From NCBI GenBank assembly GCA_947184155.2, contig CAMXCT020001613.1:471001-535000 (forward strand): a stretch of DNA of 64,000 nt, written 5' to 3'. The notes under the pieces are model-generated. The model ran no database searches, was not told where the DNA came from, and saw only the letters and a program-made list of their open reading frames with translations. Position numbers and translations under genes: made by a program. This document shows, piece after piece, positions 8,718-19,613 of this stretch. Numbering within the stretch: position 1 is the stretch's first letter; each line of letters starts with the position of its first letter. The stretch is from Cladocopium goreaui. Its lineage: Eukaryota; Sar; Dinophyceae; Suessiales; Symbiodiniaceae.

Positions 8718-11700
8718 GCCAGCTCAGCTCCCCCACCTGGGAATTGGCTCCCCTCAGGTGGGAGTGATCACTTTTGTGGGGCCCATGCTGGGGCGAATGA
8801 GGAGCCTCAGAGTTTGACTCGCTCTGAAGCTCCGATAGCTCCGGTGGCACAGCCGAAACAACCGTGGCTCCGTTGGGCAGACGTTCCACAGGACGTTCAC
8901 GAAGTGGCAGCTCAGGGCCCTTGGTTTCTGGAAATTTTCGCAGGGACGGCTCGTTTGACAGACGCAGTCCGGCAGATGGGAATTCCTTGCTTACCACCCA
9001 TTGATGTGATGATCATCCAGCATGTTCAAGACCCTTTTGATGTTCTTGATGCAGATCGCTGGACTTTCATCATGCAGCTCGTGCAGATGGGGGCAATTTT
9101 CTTTGTTCATTGTGGTACACCATGCAACACTTTTTCTGCAGCTCGCAAAGCGGACGGGGGGCCGCCGCCCTTACGCAGCCCCGCCTGTCCGGAGGGATTG
9201 CCGGCGCTTTCAGGCTCTAACTGGTTTCTGGCGCAGATCGGCAACCTGTTTGTTGATCGCACTGTCGAAGTTTGTTTAGGGGTCGCTGAAATGGGAGGCG
9301 ATTTTTCTATCGAAAACCCTGAAAAGAGTTTGATCTGGAGCACTCGGGGGATACAACGTCTTCTGCGGTGCGCTCGCGCCTGGCTTATCCATTTTGATCA
9401 ATGTGCGTGGGGGGCTCCCTCGATGAAGCCCACCTCACTGTGTGTGACTCATGCGGCTTTCTCGCCTCTGCACAGGCGCTGCCCGGGTCATCACGCTCAT
9501 GAAGTTCTGCAAGGACAAGTATATAGTGAGTTCTTTGGCAAAGTGGTTTATCGCACCAAGCTTGCTCAAGAATACCCGCACCTGCTTTGTGTGGCCATGG
9601 CTGAGGCCATCTCAGCCATTCGCGTTCGCCCTCTGCATCTCATGGAGGCCTCTTTCGGGCTGCTCAGCACGGGCAAGCGCAAGCGTATGCTGGGCCAGGC
9701 CATGCCTTGGGAAGGCCATCGCCAACATTTGACTGCTCAGCTGGCGGCGGCAGCAGGCTACCAGCTCAAACGTGGTGCAATGAAACCTTTGCTGGAGGTG
9801 GAATCTGAGCCGGGTCAGGCTATCTTGTGGGCGATGAGCATCGATCACCCGTTCTCGACCGAGATTGCCGTGGAACCTGGCTTGCAGGCGGCTCTACAAC
9901 AGTTCGCCTACTCCAGTGAGCACATTCTGCAGCGGCGCTCAGCACTTCTGCATAAGTGGGGAGCGATCGCTCAGTCATCTCTAGAGGCGACTGATCAGAT
10001 TTTGCGGCGCATCCCGGATGCCCCTCTGCGCTATTTGCTGAGGGGGGTCCTGGACCATGAACCTGCGCAGCTGGGCGTCACTTGCCATCTCGTGCTCTAC
10101 AAACTGATGCTGGCGGCCATCAATTCGGTTGATCAAGATCTTCCTCATTGCTTGCTTTCTGGTTTTCCAATCGTGGGGCCGATTCTGCGATCGGGCAGAT
10201 GGCCGCCTTATGAGAAGGCGCAGTCGCCCGTGGCGGTCGCCTTAATGCAAAGCCGGGCCTGGGAGATCCGGAAGAAGATCATTGCGCATGTGCAAGCTGT
10301 GCCAATCACAGAGAACCTCAAGAAGATTTGGGATGCGACTGTAGAAGATGTTCATGAAGGCTCGTGTATTGGTCCTGTTTTTGATCAAAAAGATGTTTCC
10401 TTTTTAGTTGGTAGGGATGATTGGATCCCCACCCAAAGGTTTGAAGTTGTTCAAAAGAATAAAGTTAGGGGTTGCGATAGTGCAACAACTAACCTGATTA
10501 ACCAAGCCACAGTGATCACCGAGAAGCTCCAGTTGCCATCTACAGATTCCAACGTTGCTGCATTGCGTAAGCTCAGAGCAATGTGCCCTGGCTCGGAGTT
10601 GGCAGGTTGGGTTTTGGATGAGAGAAAAGCGTACCGTCAAGTTCCTATACGGCCTGATCACCGCATGTTCAGTGTGATCGCTTTGAAGGAACCAGCTTCT
10701 GGAAAAACTGCTTTCTTCGTGATGATTGGGCATTCTTTTGGTTTGGTCTCTGCCGTTTACAACTACAATCGCCGATCGGCTGCTATCAACGAGATCCTCG
10801 TCTCCTTGTTTGGTCTGATCGCCTTCAGTTTCTATGACGACAAATACGGTTTTGAACCGGTGCAGACTGTGGAATCCGCCCATCAGATAGCTCAACATGT
10901 TCACTAGTGGCTGGGCGCAAAGTTCGATCGTAAGAAGCTCCAACTGAGTCGAGCGCCCACAATCCTAGGTGTTACCTATAACCTGGATGATTTTGTCTTG
11001 GAGATCAAGGACGACCGTAAGTCCGACTTGATTGAAGAGATCGACCACATTTTACACTCAGGTCTTCTGGATCCAGGAACTGCTGGAAAATTGAAAGGCA
11101 AACTGATGTTTGGTGCAAGCCAGCTCTGGGGAAAGGTAGGCCGTGCATTCTTGCGCGTGATTTCTGAACGCCAATACGCTCGTTTCCCATTTGGTGATTC
11201 CGGTTTCGTTTTGGACGAGCCTTTGCGGTTTGCTTTGGAGCACTGGCGACATCTTATCAGAGCTGGTCCTCCCCGACCGATCGAGATGAAGAAGATCAAG
11301 AAACCTGACGTAGTCATTTTTACTGATGGTTTTACACCGGATCCGAGAGACGATGATCCTCGTCCGGATAGGGTAGGTGCAGTTCTGTTTGATAGACGAT
11401 GGGAGGCTCCTCTCCAGTTCTCTGAGGTGATACCTAAAGAGATGCAGAAGAACTGGGCTCCCAGGAAGACCCAAATTGTTCCTGTTGAAATGATTGCTCC
11501 TATTTTAGCTTTACACACCTTTCGCGAGCGTTTGTTTGGCACTGACTTGATTTTGCTGATCGACTCTGAAGCCGTGGAGTCCGCTCTGGTTAAAGGATAC
11601 TCCAGCAAATCAGACTTGTGCACGCTCGTGTCGGTATTTTGGAACTTAATTTTTGAATTGCAAGTTCGAGTTTTTATTGACAGAGTTTCAACTGATTCCA

Positions 11701-11807
11701 ACCCAGCTGATTGGCCTTCTAGAGACGATCTCTCCACGGGAGAGAAGGCAGGTTGGAAAACCGTTCAGGCATGTTGGCCGGGTGAGCTCTTGAGTTTCGA
11801 TAGGTAA
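8718..11807 (+). CDS. Pol: C5-methyltransferase-like domain, reverse transcriptase, RNase H (one internal TAG)
   Basis: This frame follows the Gag TGA directly and is open to 11807 except for TAG at 10905-10907. The first in-frame ATG (8976) lies after methyltransferase motif I, so independent initiation would truncate that domain; fusion to Gag by read-through is likelier. Residues counted from 8814: ~38-45 FLEIFAGTA (SAM-binding motif I type), Cys104 in TPCNTFS (PCxxFS motif IV), Glu167 in IENP (motif V type). RT follows: Asp602 in VLDERKAYRQ (motif A), GHSFGLVSA (motif B), Tyr-Asp-Asp 674-676 (motif C). RNase H shows Asp838, Glu892, Asp917 and Asp961 in FTDG, VEMIA, IDSEAVESAL and STDSNPADW. 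The TAG falls between the YDD box and the ILGVTYNL segment, inside RT, so this copy is inactive unless the stop is suppressed. Confidence 0.9.
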
Positions 11808-11826
11808 GTTCTGACTGCAGGGGCCT

Positions 11827-12129
11827 GGGCTTTTCAGTGATTTATTTCTGTGATTTGTCAGTTGTTTATTTGATGTCCGCTCGTGACACCATGATGATTG
11901 ACGTGTCTCGGCGACTCTCTCTCTTGTGGTGACAGTTCGGATGTTTTACTTGCTTCAGCCTCACAATCAGTCTTGCCATCGATCGCACTTCAAGATTTTA
12001 TTTGTGCTCACCTGTGACCCCATGCCTTTTCAGGTGACAAAAGAACCGACGCTGATCAAGCGACAGCTGTAGAGTGAATTGTGTATGATCAAAGAAACGA
12101 GAAACGAGTGTGCATGAACGCGACGAGTA
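11827..12129 (+). repeat. Split direct repeat B1
   Basis: 303 bp, beginning GGGCTTTTCAGTG and ending GCGACGAGTA. It matches B2 apart from one fewer CT in a short CT run. It ends exactly where A2 begins, so the B1-A2 joint equals the joint expected from fusing the right end (B2) to the left end (A1) in a circle. Confidence 0.93.
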
Positions 12130-12288
12130 GGTCCCATCTAACGGTTGGTTGGTCAGGAGAGGGGAGTTACTTGTCTGTTCTTGTCTTTGATCATCATGTC
12201 ATTTTATTTGCTATTGATCAATCAACCTCTTTTCCGTATGCCATTTTGGTGACTAGCTCAAGAGATCACCAGGCATCCAATTTGTCCC
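12130..12288 (+). repeat. Split direct repeat A2
   Basis: 159 bp, read as identical to A1, carrying the same spliced-leader-like stretch at 12234-12262. A 55-bp segment (12289-12343) separates it from B2. Confidence 0.93.
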
Positions 12289-12343
12289 GACCCAAAGAAA
12301 CCCGCCCTGTGAAAGGGTGAGGTTGATTGCGATTGCAGACTGG

Positions 12344-12648
12344 GGGCTTTTCAGTGATTTATTTCTGTGATTTGTCAGTTGTTTATTTGATGTCCGCTCG
12401 TGACACCATGATGATTGACGTGTCTCGGCGACTCTCTCTCTCTTGTGGTGACAGTTCGGATGTTTTACTTGCTTCAGCCTCACAATCAGTCTTGCCATCG
12501 ATCGCACTTCAAGATTTTATTTGTGCTCACCTGTGACCCCATGCCTTTTCAGGTGACAAAAGAACCGACGCTGATCAAGCGACAGCTGTAGAGTGAATTG
12601 TGTATGATCAAAGAAACGAGAAACGAGTGTGCATGAACGCGACGAGTA
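12344..12648 (+). repeat. Split direct repeat B2 (right terminus)
   Basis: 305 bp, a copy of B1 with one extra CT. It marks the right end of the element. AGAATAT, also present at the left boundary (2396-2402), occurs one base outside it (12650-12656). Confidence 0.93.
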
Positions 12649-12739
12649 CAGAATATATTTGCCATAAATACTTCCAGATGGTATGTCGTAAACTATGTCA
12701 GAACATATAGCGCGTAAGAGAGGGGAATAAACTTACCTT

Positions 12740-15700
12740 CCATCAGCCCTGCAAAGCAATAGGTTCAACATATATTATATGAATAGTTGACACATGTAGT
12801 TAGTGTTATATAGATTTTCAAACACATCCCCTACAAGGCATTCAACATGTAAACGAACTGGGCATCTTGAATCATGTTGAACATGTCTTTTCCTTCCTCA
12901 CAAAACAACACGTTGAATTTATGAACAAAGTCAAAAGTGTTGATTTATTTTCACATATTTCAGCCCCCCTACCCTACCCTACAAAACAATACGCTGAACA
13001 GACGAAGAAAATTGGCATTTTGAGTCAATTTTGTGATTTACCACCCATCGACCCTACCAGATAATATGTTGAACTTATGGAAAAAGTTGACTGGCTGAGT
13101 TCTTCTCATCGGTTTACCTCATCAAAACACTACGTTTAACATAGTTGAACATATGAACCAACGTAGCATCTTGAGTTGCGTTTAAAATATCGTTTCCTCC
13201 CTTGCAAAGCAACACGTTGACTATGAACACAGATGAAGGCTTAAGTCAGTTCATTTTTTTATGCCTCCCCCCGCCACAAAACAATATGAATGTTGAACAC
13301 ATGAAACAAATTGAGATCTTGAGCCAGTTTTGAAATTTATTCCCCCCTGACCTTACCATGAAGTTGACATGTTGAGTCGGGTCATTGCTACAAACTTGCC
13401 CGCCCGTCCCCTACAAAACACTACGTCCGTTCAACATTAGAGCTAACTTGGCATCTCGAGTCATGATTCAAATGTCATTTCCTTCCCCTTCAACAAAACA
13501 ATACGTTGAACAAATTAAGACAATTCATCTTGAGTCATTTTTGAAAGTTACGACCCCCCGACCCTACACAGCAGTACGTTAAACATGTAAAGAAAATTGG
13601 CATATTGAGTCATTTTGTAGATTTCGTCGCTGTCCTCTTGAAAGCACTACGTTCAACATATGAACCAACGTGGCATCCTGAGTCATGTTCAAAAAGTATT
13701 CTTTATTCCTCAAAAATCAATACGTTGAATATACGTATGAACAAAGTTGAAATGTTGATTTGTCTTGAAACATTTCACCCCCGCCCTTTCTAATTCATAC
13801 ATTGAACACATGAAGAAAAATGGCATCTTGAGTCATTTTGCAATTTACAACCCCTCGACTGACCCTACAAAATAAAACCTTTTGCATACCGAGAAAGCTT
13901 ACATGTCGCGTCAGTTTTCAAATTTACCCTTCTCGTCCCTACAAAGAAAATAGTTGAACATTTTGGAATTTTACCAACACCTTGACCCTACAAATCAATA
14001 CATTCAACATATGGATCAAGTTGACATGTTGATTCATTCTATTGGATTTACCTGCCCTGTCCCCTACAAAACATTTTGTTTAACGTATGAATCAGCATGG
14101 CATCTTGACTTATGTTAAAATGTTCATTGCCTTCCCCTACAACAAAACCTTACATTGAACACATGAAAAAAAGGAATCTTGAGTCATTTTTGAAATTTAC
14201 AGCCCATCGACCCTACAAAACAACACGTTGAACATATGGAGAGATTTCGCATGTCGAGTGATGCTTGGGATTTCCGTCCCTTCGACCCTACCGGACAAAT
14301 GGTTTAAGGTATGAAGAAACTTGCCATGCGGAGTCATTTTTAAAATCTACATCTCCTCGACCCTACCTAGCTAGCACCCCCTTCAACAAATGAACAAACT
14401 TGGCATGTTGAGTCATTGTTAAAGATCTACTCCCCTGTGCCCTACAAAAATATACGTTCAAAGTCGTTCAACAAACAAACCTGTTTGGCATCTTGAGACG
14501 TGTTTAACATGTCCTTTTCCATGCAAGTCAGAACCTTGAAGATAGGAACAAAGTTGAAACGTTAAGTCATCTTTTGTCATCCGCCCTCCCCCACAAAAAC
14601 AATATCTTGAACACATGGGGGCAATTCTCAGCTTGAGTCATTTCTCAGTTACCAATATTTATTCCCTTTTTCGGTCCTACAAGAAAGTTGACACGTGGAA
14701 TCGTTGTTGCGAATTTACCCCCCTCGACCCTACAAAACAATACGTTCAGTGTATGCGGAAAGTTACCACGTGGTGTCATTTTGAAAATTTACCACCCCCT
14801 CGAACCTTCAAAACCATACGGTTGATTCAACATATGAAGAAAGTTGACATGTTGAGTCGTTGCTATAGATTTACCTTCCGGCCCCCTACAAAACACTTTG
14901 TTCGACATATGAACCGACTTGGCATCCTGAGTCATGTTTGAAATGTCTTTACCTTCCCCTACAACAAAGCAAGACGTTGAACGAACAAAATTGGAACTTC
15001 GAGTCATGTTTGGAATCTACGCCCACTGGACCATACACAGCAATACATTCAACATATGGATCAAATTGACATGTTGATTCATTCTTTTGGATTTACCTGC
15101 CCTGTCCCCTACGAAACGCTATGTTTAGTGTATGAACCAGCATGGCATCTTTACTTATGTCAAAATGTTCCTTGCCTTCCCCTGCAACAAGACAATACGT
15201 TGAACACATGGAAAGAAAGGCATCTTGCGTCATTTTTGAAATTTACAGTCCCTCGACCCTACAAAGCAATACGTTAAAAAAAAAACGGTGAAAGTTGACA
15301 CGTCGAGTTTTTTTTACGGTGAAAGTTGGCACGTCGAGTTATTCTTAAAATTTAGCCCCCCTCGACCCTACAAAGCAAACGGTTGAACAAGTGCAGAAAA
15401 TTGACATGTGGGGTTATTTTTGCAATTTATAACCTCTCGTCGACTCCACAAAATACAAAGCAGTACCTGTAATATATGAACAAAGTTGACATGTTGAGTC
15501 GTTGTTTTGAAGTTTGAATGTACTCCCTCCATCTCCCCCCATCCCTTTTAAAACGCTACGCTCAACATATCAACCAATTTGGAATCTTGAGTCATTGTTA
15601 TGTTTTTTCCCCGCTGTCCCCTACCAAAACACTACGTTCAACATATAAAACAACTTGGCATCATGAACCATGTTTAAGGTGTCTTTTCCTTCCCCTGGAA

Positions 15701-16015
15701 ATTATTACGTTGAATATATGAACAAAATGAAATGTAATCATTCTTATATTCGTTAATTCCTTCTCCTACAGCAAGCCAATATGTTGAACATGTGAAGAAC
15801 ATTGGCATCTTGAGCCATTTTTGCAACTTATCTCCCTCGACCCTACAAAGCAATAGGTTTAGCATATGAGTCATTGTTATAGATTTAACATGATTTAACC
15901 CCTTCGACCTCACAAAGCAATACGCTCAACAGAATATGTGGGGTAAATTGTTGAAATTTCCCGCCCATCCACCCTACAAACCAATACGTTCAACACACGA
16001 ACAAAGGTCAGAGAC
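12740..16015. repeat. Diverged ~75-bp satellite array, right arm
   Basis: Continuation of the array at 1010-2095, with the same ordered blocks (CCCTACAAAACAATACGTT, GAACATATGAA, TTGGCATCTTGAGTCAT, TTTGAAATTTACC). Roughly forty diverged copies are present, with variants alternating TTGGCATCTTGAG and TTGACATGTTGAG in the central block. Short ORFs in it are repeat artefacts. Confidence 0.82.
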
Positions 16016-16054
16016 AGGGGCGTCAAAACGGACAAAGATCTCCTGTGGCAGTCG

Positions 16055-16408
16055 GTCAGGGGTCGTCAGGAGTCGTCAGGGGTCGTCAGGGGTCGTCAGG
16101 GGTCGTCAGGGGTCGTCAGGAGTCGTCAGGGGTCGTCAGGGGTCGTCAGGGGTCGTCAGGGGTCGTCAGGGGTCGTCAGGAGTCGTCAGGAGTCGTCAGG
16201 GGTCGTCAGGGGTCGTCAGGGGTCGTCAGGGGTCGTCAGGGGTCGTCAGGAGTCGTCAGGAGTCGTCAGGAGTCGTCAGGAGTCGTCAGGAGTCGTCAGG
16301 AGTCGTCAGGAGTCGTCAGCGATCGAGGTCGTCAGAGTCGTCAGGAGTCGTCAGGAGTCGTCAGGAGTCGTCAGCGTCAGAGTCGTCAGGAGTCGTCAGG
16401 AGTCGTCA
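16055..16408. repeat. 10-bp minisatellite (G/A)GTCGTCAGG
   Basis: About 35 copies of a decamer in perfect register over 16061-16310, varying almost only at the first base (G or A), then slightly degraded with insertions (CGATCGAGGTC, CGTCAGAG). Two overlapping frames read as (R)QGSSGVV-type repeats, a consequence of the decamer and not evidence of a protein. Confidence 0.9.
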
Positions 16409-16740
16409 ACTGTTGTTGCCATCTCTGTAAAAAATGGTGATTTTCCGTTAGTTTACCAGAGGGTACCATTGGAATCCATTTGGGTATGGGTCAAAATTAG
16501 GTACCCCAATAATTGGATGGTTAATACTAAACTAGACTAACATCTGTGGTCCCCTAGGTCTTCCATTTTGACCCACATCCATTTGATGGAATGCACTGGC
16601 TGCGCCTGAACACACCATACTTGACCCAGCAGCCAGTCATTTTTGGGATGAAACCATCCAGTTTGGTTGACAAACACGATTGCCATCCTTGTTTTTCCCA
16701 GTGAGACCATTCTGAAGCTAGAGTTTGATAGAGTTTGTAT
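16409..16740. other. Spacer with a fragment of the CTCTGGT inverted-repeat element
   Basis: Contains TTTTCCGTTAGTTTACCAGAGGGTA at about 16441-16466, the right end of the palindromic element family found many times in 29-61 kb, followed by a ~100-bp imperfect inverted segment (TTTGGGTATGGGTCAAAATTAGG ... CATTTTGACCCACATCC). No gene seen. Confidence 0.5.
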
Positions 16741-17085
16741 ATATATATATATATACATATGCAAAATATCTATAATATAGTAGAATATAATATAATATAA
16801 TATAATATAATACAATATAATATAATATTATTATATTATATTATATCATATCATATTATATTATATTATATTATATTAATATAACATAATAGAATATGAT
16901 ATGATATGATACAATACAATATAACATAATATAAAGTAAGATAACATGATATGATATAAGATAACATCATATAATATAATATAAATTAAACAATCGATAT
17001 AACATAACATAGCATAACATAACATGATATGATATATGATTTAATATAATATAAAATATAGCATAATATCACTAATATTACTGAT
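16741..17085. repeat. AT-rich simple repeat (TATAATA/TATAACA type)
   Basis: A ~345-bp stretch dominated by TATAA, TATGATA and CATAACA pentamer/heptamer variants, ending ~10 bp before the first exon of the CCDC130-like gene. Confidence 0.85.
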
Positions 17086-17096
17086 CAGAATTTCAG

Positions 17097-18731
17097 GAGG
17101 TGAAGCTTGATGGTTTCCCAGATTTGGGCTACCCCTCCTGGCTGAAGGACTCCGAAACCCTGGAGCTCAACGATCCCGAGACCCGGCGCCGGATGGACGC
17201 AGATCCCATGTTTCGGGTGGAGAAGACCTTGCGTTTGGGGACCCGGGTGGACTCGGTGGGAGCTCTGCCATGGTTTTCCAAGGAAGAATTAACAGGGAAC
17301 TCATAGGTTTTTTGCAACCTAACAGGGTTTTCCATTGGGACAAACGATTCGATGGAAAGTGTGGTAGGGTGGTCTTTCATGAGCAGTGCACCCTTTTTTT
17401 ATTGGCTGAGAGGGTCAGTGGGGTTCCATCCAGTAAATCTGGAGAAATGGGGATTGAATTCAAGTTTTGGCGGTGAATTTCAGACTTCCGGTCCTTGTCC
17501 CTGCAATTTTGTTGGTTCAATCCCCAAAGTGTTGGCTTCTCAAGTCTTGTTACTCAATAGTTCTACCCCGGGCATTCGTGATGGCGATCCCTGTAACTGC
17601 TCAGGTGACTTGCAGAAGGAGCGGAGCGACAAGGAAAGACTGGCGGATTTGCAGGACAGGCGGCGTGGAAAACACCAATCCCATTGTGTTAGGAACCTCA
17701 ATCTCCCGGCTGAAATGGCACTAAATTGAGGTACACATTATAACTATGGATGGGTACCAGCTATTTGTCATAGGAACATCATCTATTTGGATGAACGAGT
17801 GACGAGCTTGTCGGGAAGCGGATGAAAAACTACGGTATCCCAGTGTGAAAGCCGGTGACAATGGCCATGAACTGGGTATCCCCTGTCCACACCGAAGCAT
17901 CATCCTGTTGGTACACCCCACTATATCTCCATGATATCCCCCCACGAGTATATCCCAGTACAATTCTTGGTCGAATCCCCTCAGTTTCTGATGCGCCCAT
18001 CTGACATCCCCAGAAAACCAGGGACCGCGGCCGACCGCGGCCGACCGCGGCCGTAGGAGTTGCAAGACGACCGTGAAGATGCCTATGGCTGGCGCCTGGC
18101 TCATGGTTTCATCATAGGGGTTTCCATGGAGAATCACAGTTTACAATATGGTTCAACCATGCTTCACTATCCTGAAATTGGGATAGCCAATATAGTACTA
18201 AATGCCACCAAGAAGGGACACAAATATGATAGATCCAATACATTCTGGTTGCGGGGGGTATTTTTTTCAATAGGGAAGGGATTGGTATTGGATCTATCCA
18301 TTTTGGTCTTCGCTCTCGGGTTTTGAGGAATTGTGCCATGCGAAAAGCACATCGAGTCAAAAGAAAAGAGGAAAAGAGAATGGAGGAGGCGGACGAACCC
18401 TTGGCACCCTCAGTTGTCAGAGGTCTTGTTGATGCCAACTGATGATCAACCACGAATCATGATTTCAGGATTCACCAACAATGGATGGACATATCATTTC
18501 TGGCCATAAAGGCGCACCGAAGATCCATCAATAGATGACATTTTCAGCATGTTGGACCTCCCAAACCTCATTCCACCGTCTTCATGATCTTCATGGGGAT
18601 TCACCATCCCCCAAGAATCAGAGTCGATTCAGGGCTTCGTAACCACGAACCATGGGCAGGAAGAGCGGCTGAAGGGGAAACCCAACTTCGCAGTGCCCCT
18701 AGTTCCACAAGATGAGGAGGACGCGCAGAAG
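17097..18731 (+). CDS. CCDC130/YJU2 (CWC16)-like splicing factor, C-terminal part
   Basis: Exons by hand: 17097-17282 (after TTTCAG), ~17616-17650 (KERSDKERLADLQ), ~18067-18091 (DDREDAYGW), 18328-~18405 (NCAMRKAHRVKRKEEKR) and 18633-18731 (GFVTTNHGQ ... VPLVPQDEEDAQK, followed by GT). The order ETRRRMDADPMFRVEK, LADLQ, DAYGWN, basic helix, then a VPLVP-acidic segment resembles, from memory, the region after the zinc-binding N-terminal domain of CCDC130-type proteins, which act in spliceosome activation. That N-terminal domain, with its CxxC pairs, is not found upstream: the preceding 5 kb is satellite DNA and then the retrotransposon. Either the 5' exons lie across a very large intron or the gene is truncated. 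Some junctions are ambiguous by a few bases and the family call is tentative. Confidence 0.5.
18024..18053. repeat. 10-bp GC-rich triplet repeat (ACCGCGGCCG)
   Basis: Three tandem copies of ACCGCGGCCG, containing the CCGCGG palindrome, inside an intron of the CCDC130-like gene. Confidence 0.8.
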
Positions 18732-19542
18732 GTGGGCTGGGAAAACCAGTGCGGCAAGGGTGGCTTAGCTGGGTTGGCCAAGACATGTTGTGTGTTTGGT
18801 GGGTTTGAAACTTCCTGTTCCACCCGAGTTTGAGATGAATGATACGTTTCATGGGGCTTGAAACCCCCAACAATCTGGAAGTTGATTCTAAGATCGAGTG
18901 TCTCTGGTTGAGGATGTCGGAAATCAGCACCAGCAGCTCCCCGACATTTTTTCGTTCCGATCTTGATTCCCTTAGAGCTGTCCATTAAATGGGGGGGTTA
19001 TGGGTCAAACTCGGGGACCCCCTGAAGGGGATGATTGCAGACAAACTAAAGACAACCAATTCATGGGTCCAAATGGGCCTTGGACATTGACCCACCCGCC
19101 ACAAGTGCTCAAGAGAGGTATCGTTGAAACCACACGATGCATGACATCGGGCGGACGAGCATCCATCTGCCATGCTTGGCGATTTCACCATTTGACAGGC
19201 CCGGCAGGTCTCCTTTTCCACAGACCATGAGAAGATCGAAGTGGCCGCGAGGTGACAGGGCGTTTTCTTTGTGGCCATGGAGAAGCCATATCGATGGTGA
19301 TTTGAATGGCTTACAAGAGGGTGGGTATGGGTTAGTTCACCCTGCATGGCTTTCAGTATTTTTCAGTCTGATTTTGGAGGTGGCACTTATTCATCCTCCG
19401 ATTCATATGGAAAAATCATGAAAAATCATGGGAACTTTGACCTGTCCACGGCAAGGGCTGTCATTTTGGGTCACAAGTTCTTGAGACCCACGTGAGTGGT
19501 ACTGGTAGTGGCGGCAGTGATAGCGATGGCGATAACGATGGC

Positions 19543-19613
19543 GATGGCGATGATGATGATTATGATGATGATGACGATGATGATGATGATGATAATGAGG
19601 ATGAGGATGAGGA
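19543..19613. repeat. GAT trinucleotide-rich tract
   Basis: Runs of GATGGCGAT followed by (GATGAT)n and GAGGAT. One frame encodes an Asp/Glu-rich run ending at a TAG near 19656. An acidic exon is possible but a simple repeat is likelier. Confidence 0.7.

Larger units (their letters stand above)
2403..12648 (+). mobile_element. Tyrosine-recombinase retrotransposon (DIRS/Ngaro/VIPER-like) with split direct repeats
   Basis: The ~10.2-kb element is bounded by split direct repeats in the order A1 (2403-2561), coding body, B1 (11827-12129), A2 (12130-12288), B2 (12344-12648). B1 abuts A2 exactly. This A1-body-B1-A2-B2 layout is the hallmark of Ngaro- and PAT-type DIRS elements, which replicate through a circular DNA and integrate with a tyrosine recombinase. 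The body encodes ORF1 (unknown), tyrosine recombinase, a Gag-like zinc-finger ORF, and a pol frame with C5-methyltransferase-like, RT and RNase H domains. Recombinase upstream of RT matches the reported order of trypanosomatid VIPER rather than DIRS1 or Ngaro. A1/A2 are identical and B1/B2 differ only by one CT unit, so the insertion is young. The element interrupts a ~75-bp satellite array. Confidence 0.93.

Noticed and set aside
11827..12648. B1/B2 as long terminal repeats of an LTR element
   Set aside because: They are not at both ends of the coding body; with A1/A2 they form split direct repeats, and a tyrosine recombinase replaces an integrase.
15936..16440. Proteins with RQGSSGVV repeats
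   Set aside because: Two overlapping frames give equivalent repeats because the DNA is a decamer array.
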